A DNA stretch of 36,568 nt. Source: an uncultured Collinsella sp. (GTDB lineage Bacteria > Actinomycetota > Coriobacteriia > Coriobacteriales > Coriobacteriaceae). The stretch spans positions 1 through 36,568 of the forward strand of contig URBP01000007.1 in the NCBI GenBank assembly GCA_900546105.1, in the 5' to 3' direction. The notes beneath the pieces were generated by a model, which saw only the letters and a list, made by a program, of their open reading frames with translations, had not been told where the DNA came from and searched no databases. Shown piece after piece: positions 24,396-33,196 of this stretch (positions are counted from its first letter, which is position 1; every line of letters starts with the position of its first letter). A program made the position numbers and the translations under genes.

Positions 24396-26987
24396 ATGAC
24401 CGCGTACTATCAGCAGGTGCTCGAGGGCACATACGACAACCACGTGCTTCCGTTTTTGTGGATGAAGGGCGAGAGCCATAAGACCATTGCCGAGTATCTG
24501 GAAAAGATCGCCGGCGCCGACATCCACGAGGTCTGTCTCGAAAGCCGCCCACACCCCGATTTTTGCGGCGAGGGCTGGTGGCGCGACTTGCACTTTGTCA
24601 TTGACGAGTGCAGGCAGCTGGGCCTTAAGCTCTGGATCTTGGACGACGCACACTTCCCCACGGGCTTTGCCAACGGCGCCGTCAAGGAGGCCGTGCCCGA
24701 GCTCCGCAAGATCGTGCTCACGCACCGCACGTTCGACATCGTGGGCCCCACGTCCGCCGCGAGCATCGCGCTCGCCAACATGCTCGACAAAACGGAGCGC
24801 TTCTACGGCGTGACATTTATGCAGGACGGCAGCCCCGTCGACGTCGCTTACCGAGTAATCGACGATGCAGACGGCAACCCCAGCCGCCTGGTCTTCGATG
24901 CACCTGCGGGCCTCACGCAGGCATGCGTGATGTTCACGAGCGGCAAGACCTCCTACAACGAGGACTACATCAATATGGTCGACCGCGCCTCGGTGGCGCA
25001 GCTCATCGATGCTGTCTACGAGCCGCATTTTGAGCATCTGGGCGATGAGTTTGGCAAGACGATCCTGGGCTTTTTCTCCGATGAGCCCGGATTTGCCAAC
25101 GAGAAGGGCACCACGGGCCCCGATGGCATCTCGGACACGCTCATCGGCAAGGCCACCGCGCCCCTACCCTGGTCGGCCGAGCTTGAGCGTCGCCTACGCG
25201 CGGCACTGGGCGAGCGCTACCTGGCCGAGCTCCCGCACCTGTGGGACCGCGAGCCGGCCGGCGCGCACGTACGCCACGTCTATATGGACATCGCGAGCAC
25301 CCTCTATAAGGAGTGCTTCTGCGACCAGCTCGGAGACTGGTGCCGCGCGCGCGGCGTGCAGTACATCGGCCACGTTATCGAGGACAAGGACTGCCACGCG
25401 CGCCTGGGCGTGGGCGCCGGGCACTACTTCCGCGCCGTGGGCGGTCAGGACATGGCGGGCGTCGACATCGTGATCAACCAGCTGGTACCCGGCATGGACC
25501 GCGGCCTTCACAGCTACGGACGCGGCGTGTGGGACCTCGAGTTCTATAACTACGTGCTGCCCAAGCTGGGCTCCTCGGCAGCGCACCTCGACCCCAAAAA
25601 GCAGGGGCGCTGCATGGCCGAGGTCTTTGGCGCATTTGGATGGCACGAAGGCCTACGCGAGATGAAGTGGATCGCCGATCATTTTTTGGTGCGCGGCGTC
25701 AATTGGTTTGTGCCGCATGCCTTTAGCATGGCCGCCTTCCCCGACTGGGACTGCCCGCCGCATTTCTATGCGCATGGCCAAAACCCCCAGTTTGCACACT
25801 TTGGGCAGCTCATGAGCTACATGAACCGTACGGCGAGCCTGCTGAGCGGCGGGCGCGCAACGACCCCGGTGGCGCTTCTCTACCATGCGGACGCCGAGTG
25901 GGCAGGCGAGGCGAACTTTATGCAGCATGCCGCCTCCGAGCTTATGCGCGCGCAGGTCGACTTTGACATCGTGCCGGCAGAGGCATTTGAGGACGCAGGG
26001 CGCTATGCCGTTGAAATTGCCGCAGACGGTAGCGGCTTTGGCGTGAACGGCCAGGCATACCGCTGCCTGGTGATGCCCGGAGCCGAGTTTGTCGGCGGAG
26101 CCGTGCTCGACTTTGCCGCGCGTGCCGCAGCCGCAGGTGTTGCCGTGTACGCGCTGGATGAGTTGCCGAACAAGCGCTACGACGGTGACACTGCAGGCCG
26201 CGAGGGCTTTGCCTCCCTGGATGCAGCCGCGGTCGCCGGCATCAAGCTCCTGGCGACCACCGAGCTCGCAGACACACTTGCCAACACCGGCATGCAGACC
26301 GTGGTTTGCGCCGCGCCCCAGCCCTGGCTGCGCGCACTGCGCTACGAGCGGGCGGGCGAGAGCTATCTGATGCTCGTCAACGAGCATCCCAAGCAGGGTA
26401 TCTCCACTCAGATTGCGCTTGCCGACGGCACACCCGTTGCAGGCGCGCGCCTCGACCTGCTCAACGGCACCGAGCCCGCCGCCTTTGACGGCACGCTCGA
26501 GCTGGCTCCCTACGAGAGCTGCATCGTGGTCCTTGGGGCTACAGGTTCCGTTGCTGTGGCAACCGCCGAAGACGAAGCCACATGCGTCGACGGGCCCTGG
26601 GCGGTTGCCTTCTCTGCCCCTGGCACCGATGCCTTTGGCGAGTCTGTTGAGCTTGCAGACCTGCACGACCTTTCCTCGGCCGAGTTCCCCGGCAAGGCCG
26701 GCACATTCCGCTACCGGGCCTCCTTTGTCCTGGGCGAAGCGGCCACCCGCACCGTCATCGACCTTGGCGAGGTCTTTGAGACCGCAACCGTCACCCTCGA
26801 CGGCAAATCCCTCGGCACCCGCATTTGTCCGCCTTACCGCTTTGAGGCCGCCGCACTTTTAGCCGGCGAGCACGCGCTTACGATCGATATCATCAACACC
26901 CTCGACCACGCCGTCCCCGACATGTTCGGCATGACCGAGCCCTCCGATCCCAGCGGCCTCTTGGGGCCCGTACGCGTGCTCGGATAG
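24396..26987 (+). CDS. Large glycoside hydrolase, GH106-like (alpha-L-rhamnosidase related)
   Basis: An 863-residue protein. The catalytic part has GWWRDLHFVIDECRQLGLKL, WILDDAHFPTGFANG, FFSDEPGF (about residue 228, candidate acidic residues) and an AEVFGAFGWHEGL segment, the pattern seen in GH106-type enzymes and their relatives. The last 130 residues look like a galactose-binding beta sandwich (FRYRASFVLGEA, VTLDGKSLGTRICPPYRFE). There is no signal peptide, so it acts in the cytoplasm. AAGGAGG precedes the ATG at 24396. Family placement is by remembered motifs; the substrate (rhamnoside or other deoxysugar glycoside) is inferred. It is divergent from the AraC gene. Confidence 0.8.
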   Translation: MTAYYQQVLEGTYDNHVLPFLWMKGESHKTIAEYLEKIAGADIHEVCLESRPHPDFCGEGWWRDLHFVIDECRQLGLKLWILDDAHFPTGFANGAVKEAVPELRKIVLTHRTFDIVGPTSAASIALANMLDKTERFYGVTFMQDGSPVDVAYRVIDDADGNPSRLVFDAPAGLTQACVMFTSGKTSYNEDYINMVDRASVAQLIDAVYEPHFEHLGDEFGKTILGFFSDEPGFANEKGTTGPDGISDTLIGKATAPLPWSAELERRLRAALGERYLAELPHLWDREPAGAHVRHVYMDIASTLYKECFCDQLGDWCRARGVQYIGHVIEDKDCHARLGVGAGHYFRAVGGQDMAGVDIVINQLVPGMDRGLHSYGRGVWDLEFYNYVLPKLGSSAAHLDPKKQGRCMAEVFGAFGWHEGLREMKWIADHFLVRGVNWFVPHAFSMAAFPDWDCPPHFYAHGQNPQFAHFGQLMSYMNRTASLLSGGRATTPVALLYHADAEWAGEANFMQHAASELMRAQVDFDIVPAEAFEDAGRYAVEIAADGSGFGVNGQAYRCLVMPGAEFVGGAVLDFAARAAAAGVAVYALDELPNKRYDGDTAGREGFASLDAAAVAGIKLLATTELADTLANTGMQTVVCAAPQPWLRALRYERAGESYLMLVNEHPKQGISTQIALADGTPVAGARLDLLNGTEPAAFDGTLELAPYESCIVVLGATGSVAVATAEDEATCVDGPWAVAFSAPGTDAFGESVELADLHDLSSAEFPGKAGTFRYRASFVLGEAATRTVIDLGEVFETATVTLDGKSLGTRICPPYRFEAAALLAGEHALTIDIINTLDHAVPDMFGMTEPSDPSGLLGPVRVLG

Positions 26988-26989
26988 CA

Positions 26990-27012
26990 GCCCGAGCGCA
27001 AACAACTCGGGC
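26990..27012 (+). terminator. Weak hairpin after the large glycosidase gene
   Basis: GCCCGAG (26990-26996) and CTCGGGC (27006-27012) form a 7-bp stem with a 9-base loop, just past the stop codon. No T run follows. Confidence 0.35.
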
Positions 27013-27151
27013 AGGGCACGCCCTATGTTGAGCCCGCGCAGCGTCGAGCGGTCCGTCGTTCATAGACCGGCGGACCAAAACTCCCAGCCAAGCCGAACGT
27101 TTTATTTATCGCTATGATTGGTTTATCGCGACGCAAACGCATAGGAGCCAT

Positions 27152-28006
27152 ATGGATATCAGGCGAAAGATCACGCAGGGCAAAAGCCTCACCCCCACCG
27201 AGCAACAACTTGGGCAAACGGCGCTCGCCATGGGCGAGGATGTGCGCGGGCTTTCCATTAAGGAATTTGCCGCGCGCGCCAACGTTTCGGTCGCGAGCGT
27301 TCACCGCTTTTGCAAAAAGCTCGGCCTCGAGGGCTTCAAAGATCTCAAGGTCGAGCTCATCCGCCAGGCGACCGAGGCGGGCAACCGGCGCGACGTGGAC
27401 ATCAACTTTCCCTTCGATGCCACCTCCACCCCTGCGCAGGTGATGGAACGCATGGAGGGGCTCTACCAGACCACCTTGGCCGAAACGCAGGAGCTGCTCG
27501 ACCCTGCACAGCTCAACCACGCCGCCAAGCTCATCATGCGCGCCGGCACCGTGGACATCTACACGGGCTCGCACAACCTCTATCCAGCGGGAATGTTCCG
27601 CGACCGCCTGCTCTCCGCCGGTAAAAGCGCGACGTGCCACGACGGTGTCGAGGCCCAGGTGCGAACGGCGCTCGCCTCGGGCCCCGACCATGCGGCAATC
27701 GTCATCTCCTACAGCGGCCTTGCCCCCAACCTCAAGGACATCTTGCCGATCCTCAGCAGTCGACATGTCCCGGTCATCGTCATCGGCACGCCTTATTGCG
27801 CGCGCATTCACCCTGGCTTTGCCGCCTACCTTACGGTGAGTGACCACGAGAGCATGACGCACCGCATCACGCAGTTTGCCAGTCACATCGCCGTGCAATA
27901 CGTGCTCGATTCGCTCTACAGCAGCTACTTTGCCAAAGATTACGCCCGCTGCTCCGAGTTCCTCGAGCAGTCCTTCCCCTTTACCAAGCTGCCCGGGCTC
28001 AAATAA
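27152..28006 (+). CDS. RpiR-family regulator with SIS domain
   Basis: A 284-residue regulator. The N-terminal HTH_6 domain (about 1-77) includes LSIKEFAARANVSVASVHRF and FKDLKVELIRQ. The C-terminal SIS domain (about 125-265) has YTGSHNLYPAGMFRDRL and IVISYSGLAPNLKDIL, the usual sugar-phosphate binding loops. RpiR proteins often control PTS and glycosidase genes and bind a phosphorylated sugar. An ATAGGAG site precedes the ATG at 27152. It lies between the large glycosidase and the GH140-like/EIIBC genes and may act on the GTTTAC-rich region at 31211-31495. Confidence 0.92.
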   Translation: MDIRRKITQGKSLTPTEQQLGQTALAMGEDVRGLSIKEFAARANVSVASVHRFCKKLGLEGFKDLKVELIRQATEAGNRRDVDINFPFDATSTPAQVMERMEGLYQTTLAETQELLDPAQLNHAAKLIMRAGTVDIYTGSHNLYPAGMFRDRLLSAGKSATCHDGVEAQVRTALASGPDHAAIVISYSGLAPNLKDILPILSSRHVPVIVIGTPYCARIHPGFAAYLTVSDHESMTHRITQFASHIAVQYVLDSLYSSYFAKDYARCSEFLEQSFPFTKLPGLK

Positions 28007-28029
28007 AACGAGAGAGGATTTTTGGACAC

Positions 28030-28105
28030 TTAAATGACGAGGGTGGATAATCTCCCACTTTGAGCCTGTACACAGGCAAAAAACGGGAGATTATCCACCC
28101 TCATT
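28030..28105. repeat. Composite palindromic repeat, copy 2 (GAGAGTGG family)
   Basis: Perfect 18-bp arms GAGGGTGGATAATCTCCC (28039-28056) and complement (28085-28102) are present, with GCCTG-TACA-CAGGC in the loop. Compared with copies at 116-177 and 34788-34851 one stem position changes from A to G, and the opposite base changes from T to C, so pairing is kept. The GTCCCC flanking words are missing here. It lies between the RpiR gene and the end of the GH140-like gene. Confidence 0.75.
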
Positions 28106-28156
28106 CTGTAGTCGTTGCCCGCGCCTTTTTGCCGCTGGTCGCGTTGGAACCGCGCG

Positions 28157-29470
28157 CTACTGAGTGGGCGAGACCACCAGAAGCGCGTCGTGCTCAAAGG
28201 GATGCTGAGCCACGCGCACGGCACCGTCGACGGGCACAACCGGCAGGTTTGCCACGCGCTTGTTCTCCAGATCAAACGCCACAGCATTCCAGGCGGTTGC
28301 GCCGCCCTCGAGTTTGAGCTTGACGGCCGTGGTCCTCGGCAGATAGACCACCACGCGTTCGCCCACGCGCGCCACACGGATGGCTTCGCGTGCATCGTCG
28401 AGCAACTCCTGCGCGGGTTCAACAGCTACCGCCCCATCCGCGCTTGTGGCACCCAGGCCGCGTAGCACGTGCTCGATCAGGCCAAAGTCCCACACGCCCG
28501 CAAACTGCAGGCACTCTTGCCAGCGGAAGGGCATGTCAAAGCCCTCGCCCAGGACCGAGCCCTGGCTGCGCGATGTCTGCCAGTTCCACACGCCGTGTGC
28601 GCCATAGGTCACGCCGGCACTGGCGCCGGCAAGAATCGACGACCATACGCTCGCGCGGCAATCCTGCGCGGTAAAACGCCAGTAGACGTTGCGCGACGCA
28701 CCCATCTGCTCGTAGCAAGGCTCGGAGTTGACCATCGGCTTTTTGGGATAGTTGGCGATAAAGTCCTGCGGCAGACGCCATGCCTCGGGCTGGCCCTCGT
28801 AGTTGTGGCCGGGCTGGAACATATAAAAGTCCAGACGGTCCAGATACTGCGCCGGAATGGTGCGGTTACCGCGGTTGATATGCATGGTGCGCAGTGCCTC
28901 GGGCGCGCGCTTGACGACCTCGTCGAGGGCGTCCTCGTAATAGGCGATCGCCTCGTCGCCGGCAAAGTCGGTATCGCCCGTCACCACGTAGACGGGGTCG
29001 AACTCGCCCAGGTTCTCGACGACGCGGGCAACGTGGACGCGAACCTCCTCACGCGGCATAACCTCGGCGCCGCAACGCTCGGCGATCTTGGCGCCCCAGG
29101 TACCGGGTACGTAATTGCACCACATGAGCACGAGCGCCGGACGAATGCCGTGCTCGACGGCAGCACGGCACATGGCGGCGGCACGATCCCAGTACGCCTG
29201 GTTGGGACGGGACCAATCAAAGTGCACGCCGTCCTCGCTGGCATAGGGCCAAATGCCCAGGTCGGGGCAGCAGCGATCCCACTGCGGCAGCGTGTTGATC
29301 TGCAGTGCGTTCATGCCCTGCTCGGCACGGCGGGTCAGGTAGTAATCCCAGTCGTTCTCGGCGATGCTCGTAAATGCGCTCCAGCACGTATCGGCAAACC
29401 AGAAGAACGGTTTGCCCTCGCACAAAAAGCCATCCTGGCGACCGTTGACGGTCAGCTTTCCCAAACTCAT
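28157..29470 (-). CDS. DUF4038/GH140-like glycosidase (apiosidase-related)
   Basis: A 437-residue barrel protein. It starts with LTVNGRQDGFLCEGKPFFWFADTCWSAF, a pattern (N-G-F-x-F-L-x-D-T-W) characteristic of DUF4038 proteins, which include the GH140 apiosidases. Further signatures are GMNALQINTLPQWD, VTGDTDFAGDE and VNSEPCYEQMG; the Asp and Glu in these are candidate catalytic residues. The C-terminal 90 residues form a small beta domain. There is no signal peptide. I prefer the ATG at 29470 (two codons after another ATG) because it is seven bases from AAAGGA. It probably shares the minus-strand unit with EIIBC. The substrate is inferred. Confidence 0.82.
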   Translation of the reverse strand: MSLGKLTVNGRQDGFLCEGKPFFWFADTCWSAFTSIAENDWDYYLTRRAEQGMNALQINTLPQWDRCCPDLGIWPYASEDGVHFDWSRPNQAYWDRAAAMCRAAVEHGIRPALVLMWCNYVPGTWGAKIAERCGAEVMPREEVRVHVARVVENLGEFDPVYVVTGDTDFAGDEAIAYYEDALDEVVKRAPEALRTMHINRGNRTIPAQYLDRLDFYMFQPGHNYEGQPEAWRLPQDFIANYPKKPMVNSEPCYEQMGASRNVYWRFTAQDCRASVWSSILAGASAGVTYGAHGVWNWQTSRSQGSVLGEGFDMPFRWQECLQFAGVWDFGLIEHVLRGLGATSADGAVAVEPAQELLDDAREAIRVARVGERVVVYLPRTTAVKLKLEGGATAWNAVAFDLENKRVANLPVVPVDGAVRVAQHPFEHDALLVVSPTQ

Positions 29471-29604
29471 CTGCATGTCCTTTCGTTTGATAAAGGATTT
29501 GCGAACCGCCGAGGGCTTTCGCGGTAACCCCGCGCGAAAGCCCCCGCCGCTTGGCAAACCATCGCGGGCGAATACCGTCCGCCCCATCAGTCTACCTTGC
29601 AAGA

Positions 29605-29638
29605 AGGGCCCCGCCGGGCTTACGCCTGACGGGGCCCT
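29605..29638 (-). terminator. Terminator after the EIIBC gene
   Basis: AGGGCCCCG (29605-29613) and its complement (29630-29638) form a 9-bp GC stem around a 16-base loop. On the minus strand TTCTT follows. It lies 40 bases past the EIIBC stop and before the GH140-like gene, so read-through would be needed to join the two. Confidence 0.65.
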
Positions 29639-29678
29639 GTCGTGTAGGTGAGGTCATATGTGACCGAACGGTTTGGCC

Positions 29679-31106
29679 TTAGGCCTCCATCTCGGCGAGT
29701 TCCTCCTTGGAGAAGCCGCAGGCAAAGACGACGGCAGCGGCGATGACAAAGGAGATTGCCATACCAACAATAGCCCAGACGGTGTTCATCTGGCCACCCT
29801 GCAGGTAGTTGGTGAAGACCAGGAAGTTGGAGGCACCGCCTGCGAGGTAGTAGGTAACACCCATGAGGCCGGAGAACACAGCGCCGATAGCACCGCCGAT
29901 GAACATGCCAAACATGGTGCGACGGAAGCGCATGAGGATGCCGAAGAGCGCGGGCTCGGTGACGCCGCCGGCGATGGCGGAGATGACGTAACCGATGGCG
30001 AGAGACTTCTCGTCGGGGTTCTTCATCTTGAGGAAGGCACCGAAGGCGCAGCCCCAGACAGCGGCCATAGCGCAGTTGGTGGAAACGAAGACGAAGGGAT
30101 CGTAACCGGCAGCGATGATCTGAACCTGGGCGAGCAGGATGACGGGCATGTGCATGCCGCAGACCACGAAGAGCTGCCAGAAGGCGCCGAGGATGGCCAT
30201 GACGATCAGGATGCCGATGCCGCCAAGGTCAGCAAGGCCGAAGAGGGCGTTGGCGATCAGCGTACCGATCTCGTTGCCGATCGGAGCGAGGACGATGAAG
30301 GCAATGGGGATCGTGACGATCATGGTGCAGAACGGCGTGAAGACCGTGGACAGCACGTCGGGCATAACCTTCTTAAAGAACTTCTCGATGAAGTACAGGA
30401 CGGGCACCGAAAGGATGATCGGCAGGACGGACTGCTGATAGTTGGCAGCAGCGATCTGGATGCCGTAGACGGAGATGATGCCGCCGCCCTCCTGGGTGGC
30501 GACGCTCACCACGGAAGGAGCCATGAGGGCGCCACCGAGCAGCATGCCGAGCACCGGGCTGGCGCCGAGCTTCTTAGCCGCGGCATAACCCAGGTAGATG
30601 GGGATAAAGGTGAACGTGGCCTCGTACAGCGTGGTGTAGAGGAACGTATAGGTCGGGTCGTCGGCCGAGAGCACACCGAGCATGGTGGGGCCGAGGACGG
30701 CCGCGATGGTACGGAACAGACCGCCGGCCATGAGCAGCGGGATGAGCTGGGTCATGGAGCCCGACAGATAGTCGAGGATGATGTTGGGCAGGTTCTTGAG
30801 CTCGAACTTCTCCTTGGGAGCATCGAGGTTCTCGTTGACGGCCTCGCCCTGCTTGACGCCGGAGATGGCGACGAACTCGGCGAGCACCTTGGGCACGTTC
30901 TGGCCGATGATGACCTGGAGCTGGCTGCCGGCGAACTGGCAACCCAGAACACCCTTCACCTTCTTGATCTTCTCCACGTCGGCCTTGCTGTTATCCTTGA
31001 GCGTCAGACGCAGGCGCGTCATGCAGTTGGTGGCAACGGAAACATTCTCCGCACCGCCCACGAGCTCGAGGACATCGGTGGCAATCTGCTTGTTATCTAC
31101 TGCCAT
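29679..31106 (-). CDS. PTS EIIBC, beta-glucoside type
   Basis: A 475-residue sugar permease and phosphotransferase. The EIIB domain (about 1-85) has the phosphorylated Cys28 in ATNCMTRLRL. The EIIC domain (about 105-470) has about ten hydrophobic segments and includes GGVTEPALFGI, a conserved substrate-site motif of the glucose/glucoside superfamily. The C-terminal EIIA domain found in BglF-type proteins is absent. It takes up a beta-glucoside-like sugar with phosphorylation at the membrane. The ATG at 31106 follows GGGGAGGGG. A GTTTAC-rich palindromic region lies about 105 bases upstream. Confidence 0.93.
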   Translation of the reverse strand: MAVDNKQIATDVLELVGGAENVSVATNCMTRLRLTLKDNSKADVEKIKKVKGVLGCQFAGSQLQVIIGQNVPKVLAEFVAISGVKQGEAVNENLDAPKEKFELKNLPNIILDYLSGSMTQLIPLLMAGGLFRTIAAVLGPTMLGVLSADDPTYTFLYTTLYEATFTFIPIYLGYAAAKKLGASPVLGMLLGGALMAPSVVSVATQEGGGIISVYGIQIAAANYQQSVLPIILSVPVLYFIEKFFKKVMPDVLSTVFTPFCTMIVTIPIAFIVLAPIGNEIGTLIANALFGLADLGGIGILIVMAILGAFWQLFVVCGMHMPVILLAQVQIIAAGYDPFVFVSTNCAMAAVWGCAFGAFLKMKNPDEKSLAIGYVISAIAGGVTEPALFGILMRFRRTMFGMFIGGAIGAVFSGLMGVTYYLAGGASNFLVFTNYLQGGQMNTVWAIVGMAISFVIAAAVVFACGFSKEELAEMEA

Positions 31107-31210
31107 GGGACCCCTCCCCATATCTTCGTGTGCCTACTCGCTTGTGTAAGCACGCCTTTGGCTCGGCGACTATAACCCCTTACGGTTGCCGAACCCTTGG
31201 ATACGCTGTC

Positions 31211-31252
31211 GTAAACAATTTGTTTACTGAACGTTTACTGGCTTTAGTTTAC
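31211..31252. promoter_or_regulatory. GTAAAC/GTTTAC operator cluster upstream of EIIBC
   Basis: GTAAACAATTTGTTTAC (31211-31227) is a perfect 17-base palindrome about its central base. GTTTAC follows again at 31233-31238 and 31247-31252, and the same hexamer recurs near the esterase gene at 31448-31453 and 31490-31495. The repeated half-sites suggest a dimeric regulator bound at several positions. The regulator could be the RpiR or AraC protein of this region; that is inference. Confidence 0.6.
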
Positions 31253-31593
31253 ACGGAGTGCCTGATTTGTGGCGATTTTGCCGTCTGGAGTCCGGTGAAC
31301 GGTAGGAAATCGGGGGTAAGCGTATTTAGACGGTAGAAGATCGTCTATTTGACCCGATATTGATATATGGCTATTTACGTGGGCTTTTATTTTGATGAAC
31401 ACCTCTATAACCTGTTAGATCCTCAACAAAAGTCCTGCTAGTTACTAGTAAACGTCTGTTTAGTAGTTCATTGCGTGTTCCGTTTTACCGTTTACCGAGT
31501 TCATCTGCTCATTCTACAGTTCTGCATTAGACTAAACATGTTTAATCTGTATTGCCGCCCTTGTTTAGTACTTGCGGCACAAAGGAGTAGCTC
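31253..31593. other. AT-rich divergent regulatory region
   Basis: The remainder of the 487-base gap between EIIBC and the esterase gene is clearly AT-richer than its surroundings. It holds GTAAAC (31448-31453), GTTTAC (31490-31495) and the palindrome AAACATGTTT (about 31534-31543) close to the esterase start. No coding sequence was seen. Promoters for both divergent genes must lie here or at 31107-31252, but no clean -35/-10 pair stands out. Confidence 0.5.
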
Positions 31594-32931
31594 ATGGAAC
31601 TCAAATCGTGTACCTACGCAACCGTCACCACGCTGGGCGATTTTGGCCCCTGGATCAGCAAGGTCGTACTCGACCTGCCCTGTACCGTGCGCGCCAACGA
31701 CGTGAACGAGCACACGTTCAATATCTACTGTGCCCGCCACGAGCGCGCCGGCGAGGTCTTGATGCGCAAGGAGCACGGGGCCGATCACGCGGCGCCCTCC
31801 GTGGGCTACGTGCCGGTCCTCGCCACCTACCCCTGTGATGAGAACGGCCAGCGCCTGCCCAAGGGCACACACGTAGCGCTCGAGACGCCCGAGGTGCGTC
31901 TCACCAAAGAGATCGAGGGTGGCGTGCTGGGTTCGCGCTATATAGAGAGCCGCCTGCGCGTGACGCAGCTTGTGGCGCTCCCGGGCGAAGACGGCGACGA
32001 CCCCACCGCGGGCCTCGTCTTCGATCGCAGCCGCGGCGACATCTGTCCCGCGCTCAAGGGCTGGCATAACGCCGTGCAGCAAACGCCCGTCGACGGCATC
32101 GCGCTCGAGTACGGCTATTTTGAGCCGAGCTTTGAGCCCGCTGACTCCGCGCTCTTCAACCCGTTTGCGCCCAAGGACACGCCCGCCATCGAGAAGGCGC
32201 CGCTGATCGTGTACCTGCACGGCGCCGGCGAGGGCAAGGGCACCACACAGGGCGAGGGCGCGACGCGTGCCTACACCGGCAACCGCGTGACAGCGCTCTC
32301 GCAAAAGCAGATCCAGCGCTACTTTGGCGGCTTTGCCTGGGTGCTCGTGCCGCAGTCGCCCACCTTTTGGATGGACAACGGCGTCGAGCAACTCGGTCGC
32401 TCCAACCAAAGCATCTACTCTCCCGTGCTCAAGGCGCTCATCGACGAGTTTGTCGCCGAGCATGCCGACCGCATCGACACCGATCGCATCGTGGTCGCCG
32501 GTCTTTCCAACGGCGGCTTTATGACCCTGCGCCTGTGCGCCGACTATCCCGAGTTCTTCGCCGCGGGCCTTCCCTGCTGTGCCCCGTGGTACAACGCCAC
32601 GGACGAGGACGTGGCCGCACTCGCCAAGACGCCGCTGTGGTTTACGCACTCCAAGGGCGACGAGCTCGTGTGCCCGCAGCAGACGGTGCTGCCGCTCACG
32701 GCGCGCCTGCGTGATGCCGGCGCCAACGTGCACCTCACCTACTTTAGCCATGTCGAGGACCTGACCGGCGTGTACCGCGAGGCCGACGGCTCGCCCAAGA
32801 AGACGTTCAATCACGGCGTGTGGATCCACCAGTTCAACGACCTGTGTTATCAAGACTTCGACGGGGGCAACGTACTCATCGACGGCGAGCCGGTGGGCTG
32901 CTGGGAGTGGTCGGCTAGGGTCGAACGGTAA
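31594..32931 (+). CDS. Alpha/beta-hydrolase esterase with N-terminal domain
   Basis: A 445-residue protein. The first 200 residues form an N-terminal beta-rich region that contains no recognised motif. The C-terminal alpha/beta hydrolase has the oxyanion segment LIVYLHGAGEGKG, the nucleophile Ser in GLSNGGF (about residue 305), an Asp in SKGDELV and the His in NHGVWIH, giving a full catalytic triad. The nearest families are PHB-depolymerase/feruloyl-esterase-like and prolyl-oligopeptidase-like esterases. No signal peptide was seen, so it probably removes an acyl group from an imported glycoside. AAAGGAG lies upstream of the ATG. Confidence 0.87.
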   Translation: MELKSCTYATVTTLGDFGPWISKVVLDLPCTVRANDVNEHTFNIYCARHERAGEVLMRKEHGADHAAPSVGYVPVLATYPCDENGQRLPKGTHVALETPEVRLTKEIEGGVLGSRYIESRLRVTQLVALPGEDGDDPTAGLVFDRSRGDICPALKGWHNAVQQTPVDGIALEYGYFEPSFEPADSALFNPFAPKDTPAIEKAPLIVYLHGAGEGKGTTQGEGATRAYTGNRVTALSQKQIQRYFGGFAWVLVPQSPTFWMDNGVEQLGRSNQSIYSPVLKALIDEFVAEHADRIDTDRIVVAGLSNGGFMTLRLCADYPEFFAAGLPCCAPWYNATDEDVAALAKTPLWFTHSKGDELVCPQQTVLPLTARLRDAGANVHLTYFSHVEDLTGVYREADGSPKKTFNHGVWIHQFNDLCYQDFDGGNVLIDGEPVGCWEWSARVER

Positions 32932-32942
32932 TCTGTCCCAGC

Positions 32943-33065
32943 GCGGGGACCGGGGTTTAGCTTTGCAAACGTCCTCGAGCATGCATGGGCCGGCGCTTTG
33001 CGCTTCGCGCTGCGCCGCCCCATGCCCCCTGCGGAATGTTTGCAAAGCTAAACCCCGGTCCCCGC
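32943..33065. repeat. 123-bp two-step palindrome with 28-bp perfect arms
   Basis: Outer arms 32943-32970 and 33038-33065 are perfect reverse complements (GCGGGGACCGGGGTTTAGC... type). Inside lies a second stem, GCATGGGCCGGCGC against GCGCCGCCCCATGC, with one mismatch. The structure follows the esterase gene and precedes the DUF1593 gene. A T run is absent, so it is more likely a palindromic mobile repeat than a simple terminator. No other copy was noticed in the window. Confidence 0.7.
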
Positions 33066-33196
33066 TGCGTTTCCATTGTCATTGGCCCTGGCCGGGCGCT
33101 TCCGGCGGACCACCGGGTTGGTGGCGATGTGAGCGTGGGTCCCGTCTTGCCTTGCGCGTAACTGGCTGAAAACAAATCTTGGTTGGAGTTGTTCCT

